Position numbers and translations under genes: made by a program. Source: a bacterium (GTDB taxonomy: Bacteria; Bdellovibrionota_C; UBA2361; RFPC01). From it: a stretch of DNA of 64,000 bases. The stretch spans positions 126,977-190,976 of the forward strand of contig JAUIIO010000004.1 of NCBI GenBank assembly GCA_030431715.1. Reading direction: 5' to 3'. Below the pieces are notes generated by a model that was not told the DNA's origin, ran no database searches, and saw only the letters and a list, made by a program, of their open reading frames with translations. This document shows, one piece after another, positions 1 through 8,023 of the stretch; positions within the stretch are counted from its first letter, which is position 1; every line of letters begins with the position of its first letter.

Positions 1-84
1 AAGCACGAACGCCTTGTAGAAAAAGATACCGAGCCCAAGGGCAGCTAGCACAAGGGAAAGTAAAAAGAGGTGTGTATTTTTCAA
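1..84 (-). CDS. N-terminus of a membrane protein, probably an inactive transglutaminase/7TM protein (partial)
   Basis: Only the first 28 codons lie in the window; the gene runs off the left edge. It appears to start at TTG (84-82), which overlaps the TGA stop of the upstream protease gene in a TTGA junction, so the two are probably translationally coupled. The visible peptide has a short basic/polar start (KNTH) followed by one long hydrophobic helix (LFLLSLVLAALGLGIFFY). In many proteobacteria a retropepsin-like protease of the kind encoded next door is followed by a large membrane protein with an inactive transglutaminase domain and seven helices, then an ATP-grasp glutamate-ligase-like protein. 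The short hydrophobic start fits, but the identification rests mainly on that context. Confidence 0.45.
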   Translation of the reverse strand, partial: MKNTHLFLLSLVLAALGLGIFFYKAFVL

Positions 85-605
85 TTTTTATCCTTCGTTA
101 CACTCCGAGTACACGCAGGAGTAACCGTGTAGGTTACCGCTGGATCCACAATGGTGTTCCCGGCAAGAAAATTTCTTCCTATAAGAGCCTGATAGTTAAA
201 GTTCTCACGATTGGCGAGGTTAAACTCCTCTTCCATATATTTGTGACCAAGACAAATTCCAAGCTGAACGACGTAACGTTCATGAGCTCCGCCCCCGTGT
301 CGTTTAATGCGAGCTTTGCGTACGATCTCTCTCTCAAGCATTTTCATTTTGCCGTATCGATTCTTGACATGGAACCGTATCCATTCTTTCCCGTCCTTCT
401 CAAACTTCTCTTGGCCTTGCGCACTAAGGGAAGAGTAATCTGCACCGGTATCAAGCTTGGCATGGATGAAGAATCCTTCAGGCGAAATGCTAATCTTTTC
501 AACCCAGCCCATAGTTTCTTTCTCCTGACACAGAGCCTGAGCACCGAACAAGAAAAAGAAAGCTCCGAGTAAGAAAAGATACGATGTTCTGAGAATCGAC
601 AACAT
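81..605 (-). CDS. RimB/ATP-dependent zinc protease-like (retropepsin fold) exported protein
   Basis: A 174-residue protein with an N-terminal hydrophobic signal (about residues 5-25, ending near AQA), followed by a single aspartyl-protease-like domain. The motif LDTGADYSSL (residues 51-60) is the typical DTGA active-site loop of this family, and ALIGRNFLAG near residues 138-147 is the conserved 'LiGR.fL' strand. Family members are often labelled ATP-dependent zinc proteases, but the fold is that of pepsin/retropepsin, and several sit in operons with ATP-grasp glutamate ligases and an inactive-transglutaminase membrane protein. The stop codon overlaps the TTG start of the next gene at the window edge, supporting such an operon. 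The substrate is unknown; the signal peptide suggests a periplasmic site. Confidence 0.8.
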   Translation of the reverse strand: MLSILRTSYLFLLGAFFFLFGAQALCQEKETMGWVEKISISPEGFFIHAKLDTGADYSSLSAQGQEKFEKDGKEWIRFHVKNRYGKMKMLEREIVRKARIKRHGGGAHERYVVQLGICLGHKYMEEEFNLANRENFNYQALIGRNFLAGNTIVDPAVTYTVTPACTRSVTKDKN

Positions 606-706
606 GGTGGAGTAGATTATAGTTTTTCCCGACTCAGATCAATTCGAACAGGCACGATAGTAGAACTACTTTTTATCAGAAAGGATTTCGTGGGGAAGCT
701 AAAACT

Positions 707-1018
707 CTAATCGAGATCTAGAGGACGCGGCGGACGGTAATCAGAGACCTCTTCTACCCCTAGGCCCTGCTGGAAGCTCTCAGAAGTGGCTGCGGTGGAA
801 ACCTCTGATACAGCCACTTTACCTGCGGAGCGCAGTATCTCTTTTTCATCAGGTCGGTTTGAAAGACTTGTACGGATGGGGGCAGCAACTTCTTTCAAGG
901 TCTGTAAGTTCAGGGTGAGCGCCCGCGAGGCTCGCTTCGACGCCCGGACGTAGCCCGGCTCTGCATGGCGAATGCTACACTTTTGTTTTTTACCCCTTTT
1001 GGTAAATGCCTCAAACAT
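707..1018 (-). CDS. Small hypothetical protein, Arg/Ser-rich
   Basis: A 103-residue protein that I do not recognise. The start at 1018 is preceded by a good ribosome-binding site (GAGGGA, about seven bases before ATG), which is the main argument that it is real. The N-terminal 35 residues are strongly basic (KRGKKQK, RASKRASR); the remainder is polar, ending in a Pro/Asp-rich tail. There is no signal peptide or membrane helix. It lies about 100 bases upstream of the protease gene on the same strand and could share its transcript. The opposite strand carries an overlapping reading frame (965-1252) without support. Confidence 0.5.
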   Translation of the reverse strand: MFEAFTKRGKKQKCSIRHAEPGYVRASKRASRALTLNLQTLKEVAAPIRTSLSNRPDEKEILRSAGKVAVSEVSTAATSESFQQGLGVEEVSDYRPPRPLDLD

Positions 1019-1157
1019 AAATCTTCCCTCATTGCACGACTGATTGATGGTATCGGAGTTTTCGGAGCTCAGTCAAGAAAAGATTCCTCTTTACCTAGCG
1101 CTCTGTCCATTCAGTTTTTTATGGCAACTTCTCAGAAAAACTCTCGAATAAGTCAGT

Positions 1158-1739
1158 ATGAGGATAGAAAAACGAAATATATACGACCACCTAGAAGCAG
1201 CTCACACCTCGCTCTCCTACGAGCGAGCATTGCGATTTGTGCTCCATGCTGAAGGCGGAATCAATGCATCTGCCGCCGACAGCGGAAACCGCGGCGGAAA
1301 TGTAACCAATCACGGGGTTACTCAAGCCGTCTATAATGATTGGCGAAGAGAGAAAGGGCTCCCCTATCGTTCGACACGAGAGATCACGCTAAACGAAGTT
1401 AAAGAACTCTACTACGAAGACTTCTGGCTTGCCTCTGGAAGTAATCTTTTACCTTACCCTCTTGATGTGATCCACTTTGACGCCGCGGTCAATAAGGGCC
1501 CACGCAGAGCGATCCTACTGCTGCAACGTTCGCTTGGAGTCAAGGAAGATGGTCTTATCGGAAATAAAACTAAGAGCGCTTACTTAAAAGCAGAGAAAAC
1601 ACAGCTCACAAAAAAATACCTGCATGTGAGAGCTAAATACTACAAAGACATATCTGCAAAGAATCAGAATCAAATCTTCTTAAGAGGATGGCTTAACAGA
1701 CTCACGGCTCTTGAAAAGTTCATTCGGACGGCTTCATAA
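1158..1739 (+). CDS. Glycoside hydrolase family 108 lysozyme (endolysin/secretion-activator type)
   Basis: A 193-residue protein with the two-part architecture of GH108 muramidases. Near residues 28-56, FVLHAEGG...GNVTNHGVTQ contains the catalytic Glu (E32) in the 'EGG' motif and the 'T-N-x-G-x-T' strand. The second half (about 105-185) matches the C-terminal peptidoglycan-binding helical domain of the family (VIHFDAAVNKGPRRAILLLQ, then GVKEDGLIGNKT). It should cleave the glycan strand of peptidoglycan. There is no signal peptide, as is common for phage-type enzymes that use a holin or leave the cell by lysis. No other phage genes surround it, so it may be a domesticated phage gene or a secretion/cell-wall remodelling enzyme. 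Confidence 0.85.
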   Translation: MRIEKRNIYDHLEAAHTSLSYERALRFVLHAEGGINASAADSGNRGGNVTNHGVTQAVYNDWRREKGLPYRSTREITLNEVKELYYEDFWLASGSNLLPYPLDVIHFDAAVNKGPRRAILLLQRSLGVKEDGLIGNKTKSAYLKAEKTQLTKKYLHVRAKYYKDISAKNQNQIFLRGWLNRLTALEKFIRTAS

Positions 1740-1801
1740 ACAGACGCATTCAAAAACATTTTCGTCTTGCTCCTCCCTGTTCCAAAAGATATCTTTGACA
1801 C

Positions 1802-2536
1802 ATCGAAACCGCGACCCTCTTCATCACTCTAGCTGTTTGTGCGTTTATCCAGTCTCTCTTTGGCACTGGCCTACTCGTATTCGGAACACCGACACTGCTC
1901 CTTTTGGGATACTCATTTGAGCATACGTTGTACTACGTATTGCCATCATCTCTTACGATAAGCGCTCTTCAGGTCTGGCATGATAGAGAAGTGCTTAGCG
2001 GGTTTAAACGTGAATTTTTTTGTTACAGCCTCCCCCCTCTATTAGTCACTTTGACAATCATCTTGATTACAGGAACACACTTTAAGGCAGCCCTATGTAT
2101 AGGTATTTTTCTTTTGGCATTTGTTACCATACGACTCTTCGCTACGTTGCATGGGAAAGTACGGTTGCTTCTTGAAAGACATAGAAAGATATTCCTCCTC
2201 TGTATGGGTTTTCTCCACGGGAGTACCAACCTCGGTGGAGCCCTTCTCAATATATATGTAAACGGGCTCTTTCATGAAAAGACTCAGATACGTGTACATA
2301 TCGCGTACGCGTACAGCACATTCGTATTTCTCCAACTTTTAACTCTACTCATTACTACCGCTCAGCACTTTTCTGGATCGTTTCTGCATGCCTTTGTCTT
2401 TATGCCACTCATGAGTAGCGTCATTTTTCTCTTACTAGGAAATGCGCTCTTTAAAAGAACCTCAAATGCACTCTATTTCCATAGCATGACAGTGCTCATG
2501 GCATTACTGGGGATTATGCTTGTGTGCAAGAGCTAA
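1802..2536 (+). CDS. TauE/SafE-like membrane permease with non-canonical or damaged start
   Basis: A multi-helix membrane protein of the TauE/SafE (anion exporter) type. The first canonical start is TTG at 1904 (210 residues), but the same frame reads upstream through FIQSLFGTGLLVFGTPTL, which is the conserved first helix and glycine-rich loop of this family. Only a TGA at 1796-1798 closes the frame, and no ATG, GTG or TTG lies between that stop and the motif. Either translation starts at a rare codon (ATC at 1802), or a base was lost or gained near 1795, or the gene is decaying. A second helical half (about 2270-2530) contains the paired repeat typical of the family, including a GSTNLGG loop. 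The substrate is unknown. Confidence 0.65.
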   Translation: METATLFITLAVCAFIQSLFGTGLLVFGTPTLLLLGYSFEHTLYYVLPSSLTISALQVWHDREVLSGFKREFFCYSLPPLLVTLTIILITGTHFKAALCIGIFLLAFVTIRLFATLHGKVRLLLERHRKIFLLCMGFLHGSTNLGGALLNIYVNGLFHEKTQIRVHIAYAYSTFVFLQLLTLLITTAQHFSGSFLHAFVFMPLMSSVIFLLLGNALFKRTSNALYFHSMTVLMALLGIMLVCKS

Positions 2537-2555
2537 CTAAGTTTTAGCCCGAATT

Positions 2556-2686
2556 GTCATTGCGAGGAGCTGAAGCCAATGGCTGAACGACGCGGCAATC
2601 TCTCGGCCTAGGCAATATGGAGTCTCTAGCAGGATGTGGAGATTGCCGCGTCGTTCGACATGAATGTCTCAGCTCCTCGCAATGAC
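2556..2686. repeat. REP/MITE-like inverted repeat between convergent genes
   Basis: The left arm begins GTCATTGCGAGGAGCTGA and continues into GACGCGGCAATCTC; the right arm is the mirror, GAGATTGCCGCGTCGTTCGA ... AGCTCCTCGCAATGAC. The two arms span about 130 bases and can fold into a long interrupted hairpin. It sits between two convergently transcribed genes. Elements with the 'CATTGCGAGGAGC' core and 'CGGCAATCTC' are widespread in bacterial intergenic DNA and behave like non-autonomous REP/MITE units. Confidence 0.75.
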
Positions 2687-2719
2687 GTTCTTTCGGTTAG
2701 TAATTTAGTTCACAGTGTA

Positions 2720-3601
2720 CTAAAGCAGCACATCTAGGGATGTGCAGAGAAAATACAGGAAACTTGCCTGAGCATTACGATTAAAGAATGCGGCGTTAAT
2801 TCTATCAATATTTCCGGGTCGAAGCATCGCGTGTTGGGAAAAGAGAAAAATACTAAAAAGCGCCACACCAAGGAAGTACATCGCGCCCATCTCGAAAGCT
2901 ACTCCAGTAAAAAAGAGTAAAATGATACTGCACATGTGGCAAAGACGTGCGATCTGAAAAGCATTATCTAATCCCAGCCGGGATGGGATGGAATATAAAC
3001 CTTCGGCCTTATCAAATTCCTCATCCTGACACGAGTAGAGAATATCAAAGCCAGCTACCCAGAACAGCACAGCAACCATCATGAGTACCGGTCGAAAGGA
3101 GATAACTCCAGTAAGTGCGTACCACACTCCTCCGGGAGCAAGTGCCAGAGCGAGTCCCAGCACCATGTGCGACAAAGAGGTAAATCGTTTCGTCCACGAG
3201 TAAAAAAACAAAACGCCCAGAACAAAAGGAGCAAGGACCAAACAATGCATACCCAATGCCAGAGCAGATGCACCGAAAACAATTGAAGAGAGGGTAGTCA
3301 GAGTGAGCACGGCAACATTCGAAATCTTCCCTGCTGGGAGCTCCCTCGAAACCGTTCTGGGGTTCTTCGCATCAATCGAACGGTCAAGATACCTGTTCCA
3401 CCCCATTGCAGCGGTTCGGGCGCTTACAAGACAGAGAAGAATCCACACAAGCTGAGACACGCTCACCTGATAATACTTTGAGACAATAATGAACATACTC
3501 ATGGCAAAGGGAAGAGCAAAGAGCGTGTGTGAAAACTTAACAAGCTGTCCAAAGGTTTTAATATGAGTAATCGGGCGGGTAAGAAACATCATCTCTCTCA
3601 A
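2720..3601 (-). CDS. UbiA-family prenyltransferase (menaquinone pathway, MqnP-like)
   Basis: Integral-membrane aromatic prenyltransferase of about 290 residues. It has both Asp-rich motifs of the UbiA family: NRYLDRSIDAKNPRT (around residues 69-83), which binds Mg-prenyl diphosphate, and DILYSCQDEEFD (around 185-196). About eight hydrophobic helices surround them. As last gene of the quinone operon it should attach the polyprenyl tail to the aromatic acid made by the futalosine-type route (MqnP role); a 4-hydroxybenzoate substrate (UbiA proper) is less likely because of its neighbours. The longest frame begins at TTG 3601, but an ATG pair at 3592/3589 following GAGAG is the more likely start. 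Gap to the upstream gene is only five bases. Confidence 0.85.
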   Translation of the reverse strand: MREMMFLTRPITHIKTFGQLVKFSHTLFALPFAMSMFIIVSKYYQVSVSQLVWILLCLVSARTAAMGWNRYLDRSIDAKNPRTVSRELPAGKISNVAVLTLTTLSSIVFGASALALGMHCLVLAPFVLGVLFFYSWTKRFTSLSHMVLGLALALAPGGVWYALTGVISFRPVLMMVAVLFWVAGFDILYSCQDEEFDKAEGLYSIPSRLGLDNAFQIARLCHMCSIILLFFTGVAFEMGAMYFLGVALFSIFLFSQHAMLRPGNIDRINAAFFNRNAQASFLYFLCTSLDVLL

Positions 3602-3606
3602 GAAAA

Positions 3607-5340
3607 TTAAGAAATAAAAGGCAATGGATGAGCGGCTGAAGATCTCTCCTCAGAAGCAACTCGCTCCGGAAAAAGTTTTTGAAAGTGTGACTCAAGACGA
3701 GCTTTGGTGCTCTTAGGATGATCACCAAAATCATAATAGCAGATCTCATCAACACCAAAATTTAACCGAAAGAGTTTCCCAAACTCATGAAGCGATGAAA
3801 TGACCTCCTTGGCCTGAGGGACATTATCAAGAAAGAGGCGAGATATGAGGTATCCACGAACACGCTCTTCCATGGTAAGCGTTGAATGTGCTTCTGTTCG
3901 AAGATTAAAGTTACGAAATCCTGGATTCATGTCTTGGATGTTTCGGAGTTTGAGTAGGTGTATGATCCGCTCCTCCCAGCTTTCTGAGGTGCTCATGGTG
4001 AGACGCGCAGAAGTTATACCTCCGTAGCGGTGCGCCCACTTTAACACACGCATGTAATCTGCCGACAGAAAAGGGCCGCGTTGCGGACGCTCAGTCTTAA
4101 TATGGTCAAGGAGCATCCCCGTTCCAGCAGCTGAAATCTCGATTACCCCACTTTTAATAATCGCAGCACACACCTCCTGTATACTGAGAGACTCCTGTTT
4201 CGAGAGCAGAAGAAGAGAACGCGGAGAGAACGCCTGAAGGGCGACCGGATAATTTGATGAGATACTATGGAAGAGCTCTTTATAATACGATAATGAAGAA
4301 AGAGAATCAGGGGTTGGAATATATCTGATATCACTTATTCCTGCTTCACAGGCACGTTCGATTCTTTCAAAGACCTGCTCTTCCCCATGTGATTCCTGAA
4401 CAACGGTGTAAATTTTTAGTGTCGAAGACTTTCTACGAGGACGCGGGCCAAATTCTGCAACCATGCTGAGATCAGAGAGTTTCGCCTCACGAGCAAGCGT
4501 TATGGCATCTCCCATTCCCAACCGTTTTCCATCCATCAAACCTCGGAAAATTTCTGATACTGATTTCTCTGAGCACAAGCTACTAGGTTGCTTATCAAAC
4601 ATGTTATAGGTGCCGGTATGGTAGAGTGCCTCTGGCAAAATACGCTCTGAACTAGCGTCATGAAAAGCTCTCTCGATACCAGCCTTTGCACGTTGATCGA
4701 GGTAATAGCGAGCATTCTCACCGCCCTCTTTATGTAGAGTCAGATGTTCTTTAATAACCCGGTAGCACCGATCATAGAAATATCGATGTTCACTAAAACT
4801 CAGCGCAAGAGGACGAGTTGCCCAGATGAGAAAGACAAATGGTAATCCAGTGAGATCGTACCACTCCTTTACAAGATCAATCTCATAAAGAAACGATCGT
4901 GAACCCAATGCCGTATATTCTGGCCTCATGAGGACCCCCTCATTTGGCTTCAGCGTTTCAGCCGGGAAAAGCCTCCGCTTTGAAACGATTCGTGGCTGAG
5001 TTCGGTAACGGTAACGAAGCACGAGCTGCAGAAGAAACGTTGACGCACTCGCGCCTTCAAAAACATAGATAGTATCAAGTGTTTCAACAGGCTGATTCGA
5101 AAAGAGATGTATAAGAGGATATGATTTCTCAACAGCGAATCCATAGTCCAGACCAACATATGATCCCGATGCACCAAACGCATTTACTGGCAAAAGAGCT
5201 AGATCAATCTGATCCTCAAAGAGCCTACGGGCATTCTCCTCCGGAAGATTTTCCTCGTACGTTATGAAGTCAAGATCCGCGAGTCCACGGAAGGCACGTC
5301 CGGCAGCAAGAGACACATTCGCGATACGAATCTTTTTCAT
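3607..5340 (-). CDS. MqnA-like chorismate dehydratase fused to a cysteine-less MqnC/MqnE-like radical-SAM-type domain
   Basis: A 577-residue two-domain protein. Residues 1 to about 235 match MqnA, the chorismate dehydratase that opens the futalosine route: start KKIRIANVSL, then DLALLPVNAF and LIWATRPLAL of the periplasmic-binding-protein fold. Residues about 260-560 follow the layout of MqnC/MqnE: YYKELFHSI, ALQAFSPRSL (compare the family's 'h.ls..Ei'), WAHRYG at 435-440, ESWEERIIHLLKLRNIQD at 453-470, and a C-terminal LISRLFLDNV. The stretch where the CX3CX2C [4Fe-4S] motif belongs (about 300-315) reads SSTLKIYTVVQ and has no cysteine; the protein's few cysteines (192, 256, 331, 391 and one near 550) are not spaced for a cluster. 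The C-terminal half is therefore probably a pseudoenzyme. MqnA is normally a separate ~270-residue protein. The gene overlaps its upstream neighbour by ATGA. Confidence 0.75.
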   Translation of the reverse strand: MKKIRIANVSLAAGRAFRGLADLDFITYEENLPEENARRLFEDQIDLALLPVNAFGASGSYVGLDYGFAVEKSYPLIHLFSNQPVETLDTIYVFEGASASTFLLQLVLRYRYRTQPRIVSKRRLFPAETLKPNEGVLMRPEYTALGSRSFLYEIDLVKEWYDLTGLPFVFLIWATRPLALSFSEHRYFYDRCYRVIKEHLTLHKEGGENARYYLDQRAKAGIERAFHDASSERILPEALYHTGTYNMFDKQPSSLCSEKSVSEIFRGLMDGKRLGMGDAITLAREAKLSDLSMVAEFGPRPRRKSSTLKIYTVVQESHGEEQVFERIERACEAGISDIRYIPTPDSLSSLSYYKELFHSISSNYPVALQAFSPRSLLLLSKQESLSIQEVCAAIIKSGVIEISAAGTGMLLDHIKTERPQRGPFLSADYMRVLKWAHRYGGITSARLTMSTSESWEERIIHLLKLRNIQDMNPGFRNFNLRTEAHSTLTMEERVRGYLISRLFLDNVPQAKEVISSLHEFGKLFRLNFGVDEICYYDFGDHPKSTKARLESHFQKLFPERVASEERSSAAHPLPFIS

Positions 5341-6434
5341 TGAAAGACAAGGCTCCCATCAGGAGAAGAGGTACGAGAAGGTGTACCTGCGTCAGATCCA
5401 AACAAAGACTCAAGGGTCTGAAACATCTCGATACCAAGCACTCGCGCCGTATTTTCATCAACAGCACCATAGCCAAGACAGTTAGCTCCCAAACGCCATG
5501 AAAGTTGGAGTGCCTCAACGGAAAAAAACTGGGATGAAAGGATATGCCAATCCACATTGCGAAGCGTGAGACAGCCGACAGCAAGAAACCTGAGCGCATC
5601 GCTTTCAAGAAATACTTTGTTACGTTTCTTAAGTCCGCCCGGTGAGATCTCCCACCCACAGAGCACGTTCTTCGTTACTAAATTCTTAAGCTTAAAAAGG
5701 TGATGAATATGCTCTTCAATAGGGGCATCGGCATCAAGAGTATATCGATACACAGAAGAAATTCCTCTGTCACAAAGGAGCTGAAAGGCGTCGAGCGACG
5801 AGACTGAGTGCAAAGTGTCAAAACCTTCATTCTTAAGCTCCTCTAAGAATCCGAGGAGTTTTCGAAGCAGCTCTTCTTCACTCTCATTTTCATACCGTGT
5901 CTGAAGTTTGCGCTGGATCGATTCAAAAGAAGGGGCCACAGGTATGACTCCAGGGAAGCGTTCTTTTACCTTCGCGTAAATGCTTTGACCTTCATCGGAG
6001 AAAGACTCGATTCGAATATCTCCAAAATAAAGATGCAATCCAGGCTGATAATATTTTTCAAGTTCAGCATAGAGATCCTCTGTCTGAAGCTCTTTTGAGC
6101 CACTCAAGTGAGAGTACCGATTTGAGACAACATAGATTGGGATAAGAGCACTTGTGTGATTATTTAACTTTTGTGGCGTCATTTCGGCTCGAAAATGAGC
6201 CAACTCAGTCAACTTCATGAGTACTGGCAATTCTACGTGACGAAGAAGGTGTTCAATTTCACCTTCAGTAAGGGTATCTCCACGACTGATATGCTCAGCG
6301 ATGAGCTTTACTCCTGCCCGCTCAAGCGTTCTCCACAAAAGATCCTCAGAGAGCACGTTTCGATCGTAGGGGTCAAAGCTCGCCAAATTGACAGGCTTGC
6401 CTCCCATTATCCCCATTCGTGCTACATTGCCCAT
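5337..6434 (-). CDS. MqnE/MqnC-like radical-SAM homologue lacking the iron-sulfur cysteines
   Basis: A 365-residue protein whose ends follow aminofutalosine synthase/cyclase (MqnE/MqnC): GDTLTEGEIEHLL at residues 52-64 recalls the 'g.~Ls.ed...L' N-terminal helix; IEEHIHHLFKLKNL (239-252) the 'ERv.Hll.lR.lQ' helix; and LRFLAVGCLTLRNVDWH ... LGANCLGYGAVDENTARV the C-terminal 'AiaRl.LdNi.hi...fGa.D..gt' segment. The N-terminal region that should carry 'N-I-N-y-T-N-v-C-x3-C-x2-C' reads PIYVVSNRYSHLSG, and the first cysteine in the whole protein is residue 221. It therefore cannot bind a canonical radical-SAM cluster. It is transcribed between ubiX (12-base gap) and the MqnA fusion (ATGA overlap), suggesting a complex with that fusion. 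The family assignment is good but not certain because divergence is high. Confidence 0.6.
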   Translation of the reverse strand: MGNVARMGIMGGKPVNLASFDPYDRNVLSEDLLWRTLERAGVKLIAEHISRGDTLTEGEIEHLLRHVELPVLMKLTELAHFRAEMTPQKLNNHTSALIPIYVVSNRYSHLSGSKELQTEDLYAELEKYYQPGLHLYFGDIRIESFSDEGQSIYAKVKERFPGVIPVAPSFESIQRKLQTRYENESEEELLRKLLGFLEELKNEGFDTLHSVSSLDAFQLLCDRGISSVYRYTLDADAPIEEHIHHLFKLKNLVTKNVLCGWEISPGGLKKRNKVFLESDALRFLAVGCLTLRNVDWHILSSQFFSVEALQLSWRLGANCLGYGAVDENTARVLGIEMFQTLESLFGSDAGTPSRTSSPDGSLVFQ

Positions 6435-6446
6435 CGCTTGCTCTTA

Positions 6447-7145
6447 CTAAATCATGCTTAATTTGACAGATGTATCTTCTTCAGCTGCTTTACCCCACCG
6501 CTGCACAAGATCCAGTGAGTACCCCATCTGATCAAGTATTTTCATAACTAACATATCTACAAGATCTTGAATCTCAGTTGGCTGGTGATAAAAGCCTGGC
6601 ATGGCAGGTATAAGGGTTGCTCCGCACCTTACAACCTTTGTCATATTTTCAAGATGTATAAGTGACAGCGGCGTCTCTCGTGGAACAATGATAAGTTTGC
6701 GATTTTCCTTTAGCACCACATCCGCCGCACGGTGGATAAGGTTCGAGGCGAGACCATTTGAAACCGCAGCCAGCGTGGACATTGAGCAAGGCACAATCAC
6801 CATACCGTCGCAAGGATGAGACCCCGAGGCTATACTGGCCCCAATATCATTTGGGGAGTGAAAGATGACCTTACCATTGCGGTCCGGTCTTCCAATAAGC
6901 TCTTCAGTTGAGAGTTGAGAGCGTGAAAGCTTGCGCCCTGAGGAGCCTTTGCGCTTATGCTCCTCGTGCATGACACGAATGGCGGCATCAGAGACAACGA
7001 CATGCACCTCCTCACAGAGATCAAAAAGCACTTCAAGGAGTCGCAGCGCATAGGGTATCCCACTTGCTCCCGTCATAGCCAATACCCACCGTCCGCTTGA
7101 AAGTGATTTCAAAGCCAGACTCGCATCGTCTTCATTTTTCTTCAT
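6447..7145 (-). CDS. ubiX: UbiX-family flavin prenyltransferase
   Basis: A 232-residue member of the UbiX/Pad1 family, which makes prenylated FMN, the cofactor of UbiD-type decarboxylases. The FMN-binding start MTGASGIPYALRLLE, the SDAA segment, DGMVIVPCSMSTLAAVSNGLA and RPRET-like PRETPLSLIHLENM are all present, as is AMPGFYHQP near the C-terminus. In futalosine-pathway genomes a UbiX homologue works with a UbiD-like MqnL to decarboxylate the naphthoate acid; no UbiD-like gene lies in this window, so that partner would have to be elsewhere. An insert (about residues 64-85, KRKGSSGRKLSRSQ) lengthens it relative to the usual ~190-200 residues. It lies 12 bases upstream of the MqnE-like gene. 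Confidence 0.9.
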   Translation of the reverse strand: MKKNEDDASLALKSLSSGRWVLAMTGASGIPYALRLLEVLFDLCEEVHVVVSDAAIRVMHEEHKRKGSSGRKLSRSQLSTEELIGRPDRNGKVIFHSPNDIGASIASGSHPCDGMVIVPCSMSTLAAVSNGLASNLIHRAADVVLKENRKLIIVPRETPLSLIHLENMTKVVRCGATLIPAMPGFYHQPTEIQDLVDMLVMKILDQMGYSLDLVQRWGKAAEEDTSVKLSMI

Positions 7146-7270
7146 AAGTACCCCTTGCCGTTTTTGACATTTTTAAGAAGAGACGGCAGCGCAGCTGAAA
7201 CATTACGAACATTTTCACCAGCTTAGCGAGTATATCAAAGTCTATGCGGTAGGCAAATGAGAGTTGGGCA

Positions 7271-8023
7271 CTATTTACTGGCCTTCGCCCGATAAATATA
7301 AGCTATTCCACAAGTTAAGGGCTTTGAACTGGCTTGCGTATAACCGTTCTCAGCGAGCTTACGGAGGAAGGCATCCCCGCAAGGGAACGTGGCCGATGTT
7401 TTAGGAAGGTACTCGTAGGCATGCCGATTACCAGAGAGCATACCTCCGATAAATGGCATAATTCTCTTAGAGTAAAAAGCAAAGAGTGGTCCGAAGAAGA
7501 GCCCCTTTGGCTGACCGAACTCAAGGATGTGAAGCGAGCCCCCGTTTTTTAAGACTCGTTTAATCTCTAAAAGTCCCGTATCAAGATTCTCAAAATTACG
7601 AACACCAAACGCCACGGTTACGTGATCAAATGAATTATCGGGGAATGAAAGACTTAAGGCATCTCCCTGAATGTGATAAACGGCAGGGTGATTCTCCTTA
7701 GAACGCACAAGCATAGGAGAGCAGAAGTCAGTAGCGACAACTCTTAATCCTCTTTTCTGAAGAAGCGAGATAAGAGCTCCTGTGCCAGAACAGAGATCGA
7801 GCGCCATCTTCTGCTCAGACGGTGTAGCCTTTGTAATACCGGCAGCCAGTAAGCGTCTCCAAATGAAATGAACGCCACCACTAAGAACGGTATTGACCAG
7901 ATCATAGGTCGGAGCAATCGATCCAAACATGCTTCTCACTTCACATGAACGCTTCTGCTCAGGATCGGGATTCATCTTAGCGCTATCAATATCCGCTGCT
8001 GTCTCTTTAAGAATTACATTCAT
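7271..8023 (-). CDS. ubiE: Demethylmenaquinone methyltransferase (UbiE/MenG)
   Basis: A 250-residue class I SAM-dependent methyltransferase, first gene of the quinone block. It shows FGSIAPTYDLVNTVLSGG (the family signature near residues 33-50), the SAM-binding LDLCSGTGALISLL, VATDFCSPML, then VTVAFGVRNFENLDTGL, a nearly invariant UbiE/MenG motif, and LHILEFGQP. It methylates the demethylated quinone in the last step of menaquinone (or ubiquinone) synthesis. Some 125 bases separate it from ubiX, so it may share the operon promoter or be followed by its own leader. Length and motifs are normal. Confidence 0.93.
   Translation of the reverse strand: MNVILKETAADIDSAKMNPDPEQKRSCEVRSMFGSIAPTYDLVNTVLSGGVHFIWRRLLAAGITKATPSEQKMALDLCSGTGALISLLQKRGLRVVATDFCSPMLVRSKENHPAVYHIQGDALSLSFPDNSFDHVTVAFGVRNFENLDTGLLEIKRVLKNGGSLHILEFGQPKGLFFGPLFAFYSKRIMPFIGGMLSGNRHAYEYLPKTSATFPCGDAFLRKLAENGYTQASSKPLTCGIAYIYRAKASK

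Noticed and set aside
707-1252. Plus-strand frame at 965-1252 opposite the small Arg-rich gene
   Set aside because: Overlaps both the minus-strand gene with a good ribosome-binding site and the start of the GH108 gene, and has no start signal.
1158-2536. Prophage remnant around the GH108 lysozyme
   Set aside because: No integrase, holin, structural or att-like sequences neighbour it; one phage-like enzyme alone does not show a prophage.
5270-5659. 129-residue frame overlapping the mqnA fusion/MqnE-like junction
   Set aside because: Lies across the coupled ends of two supported genes and has low-complexity composition.
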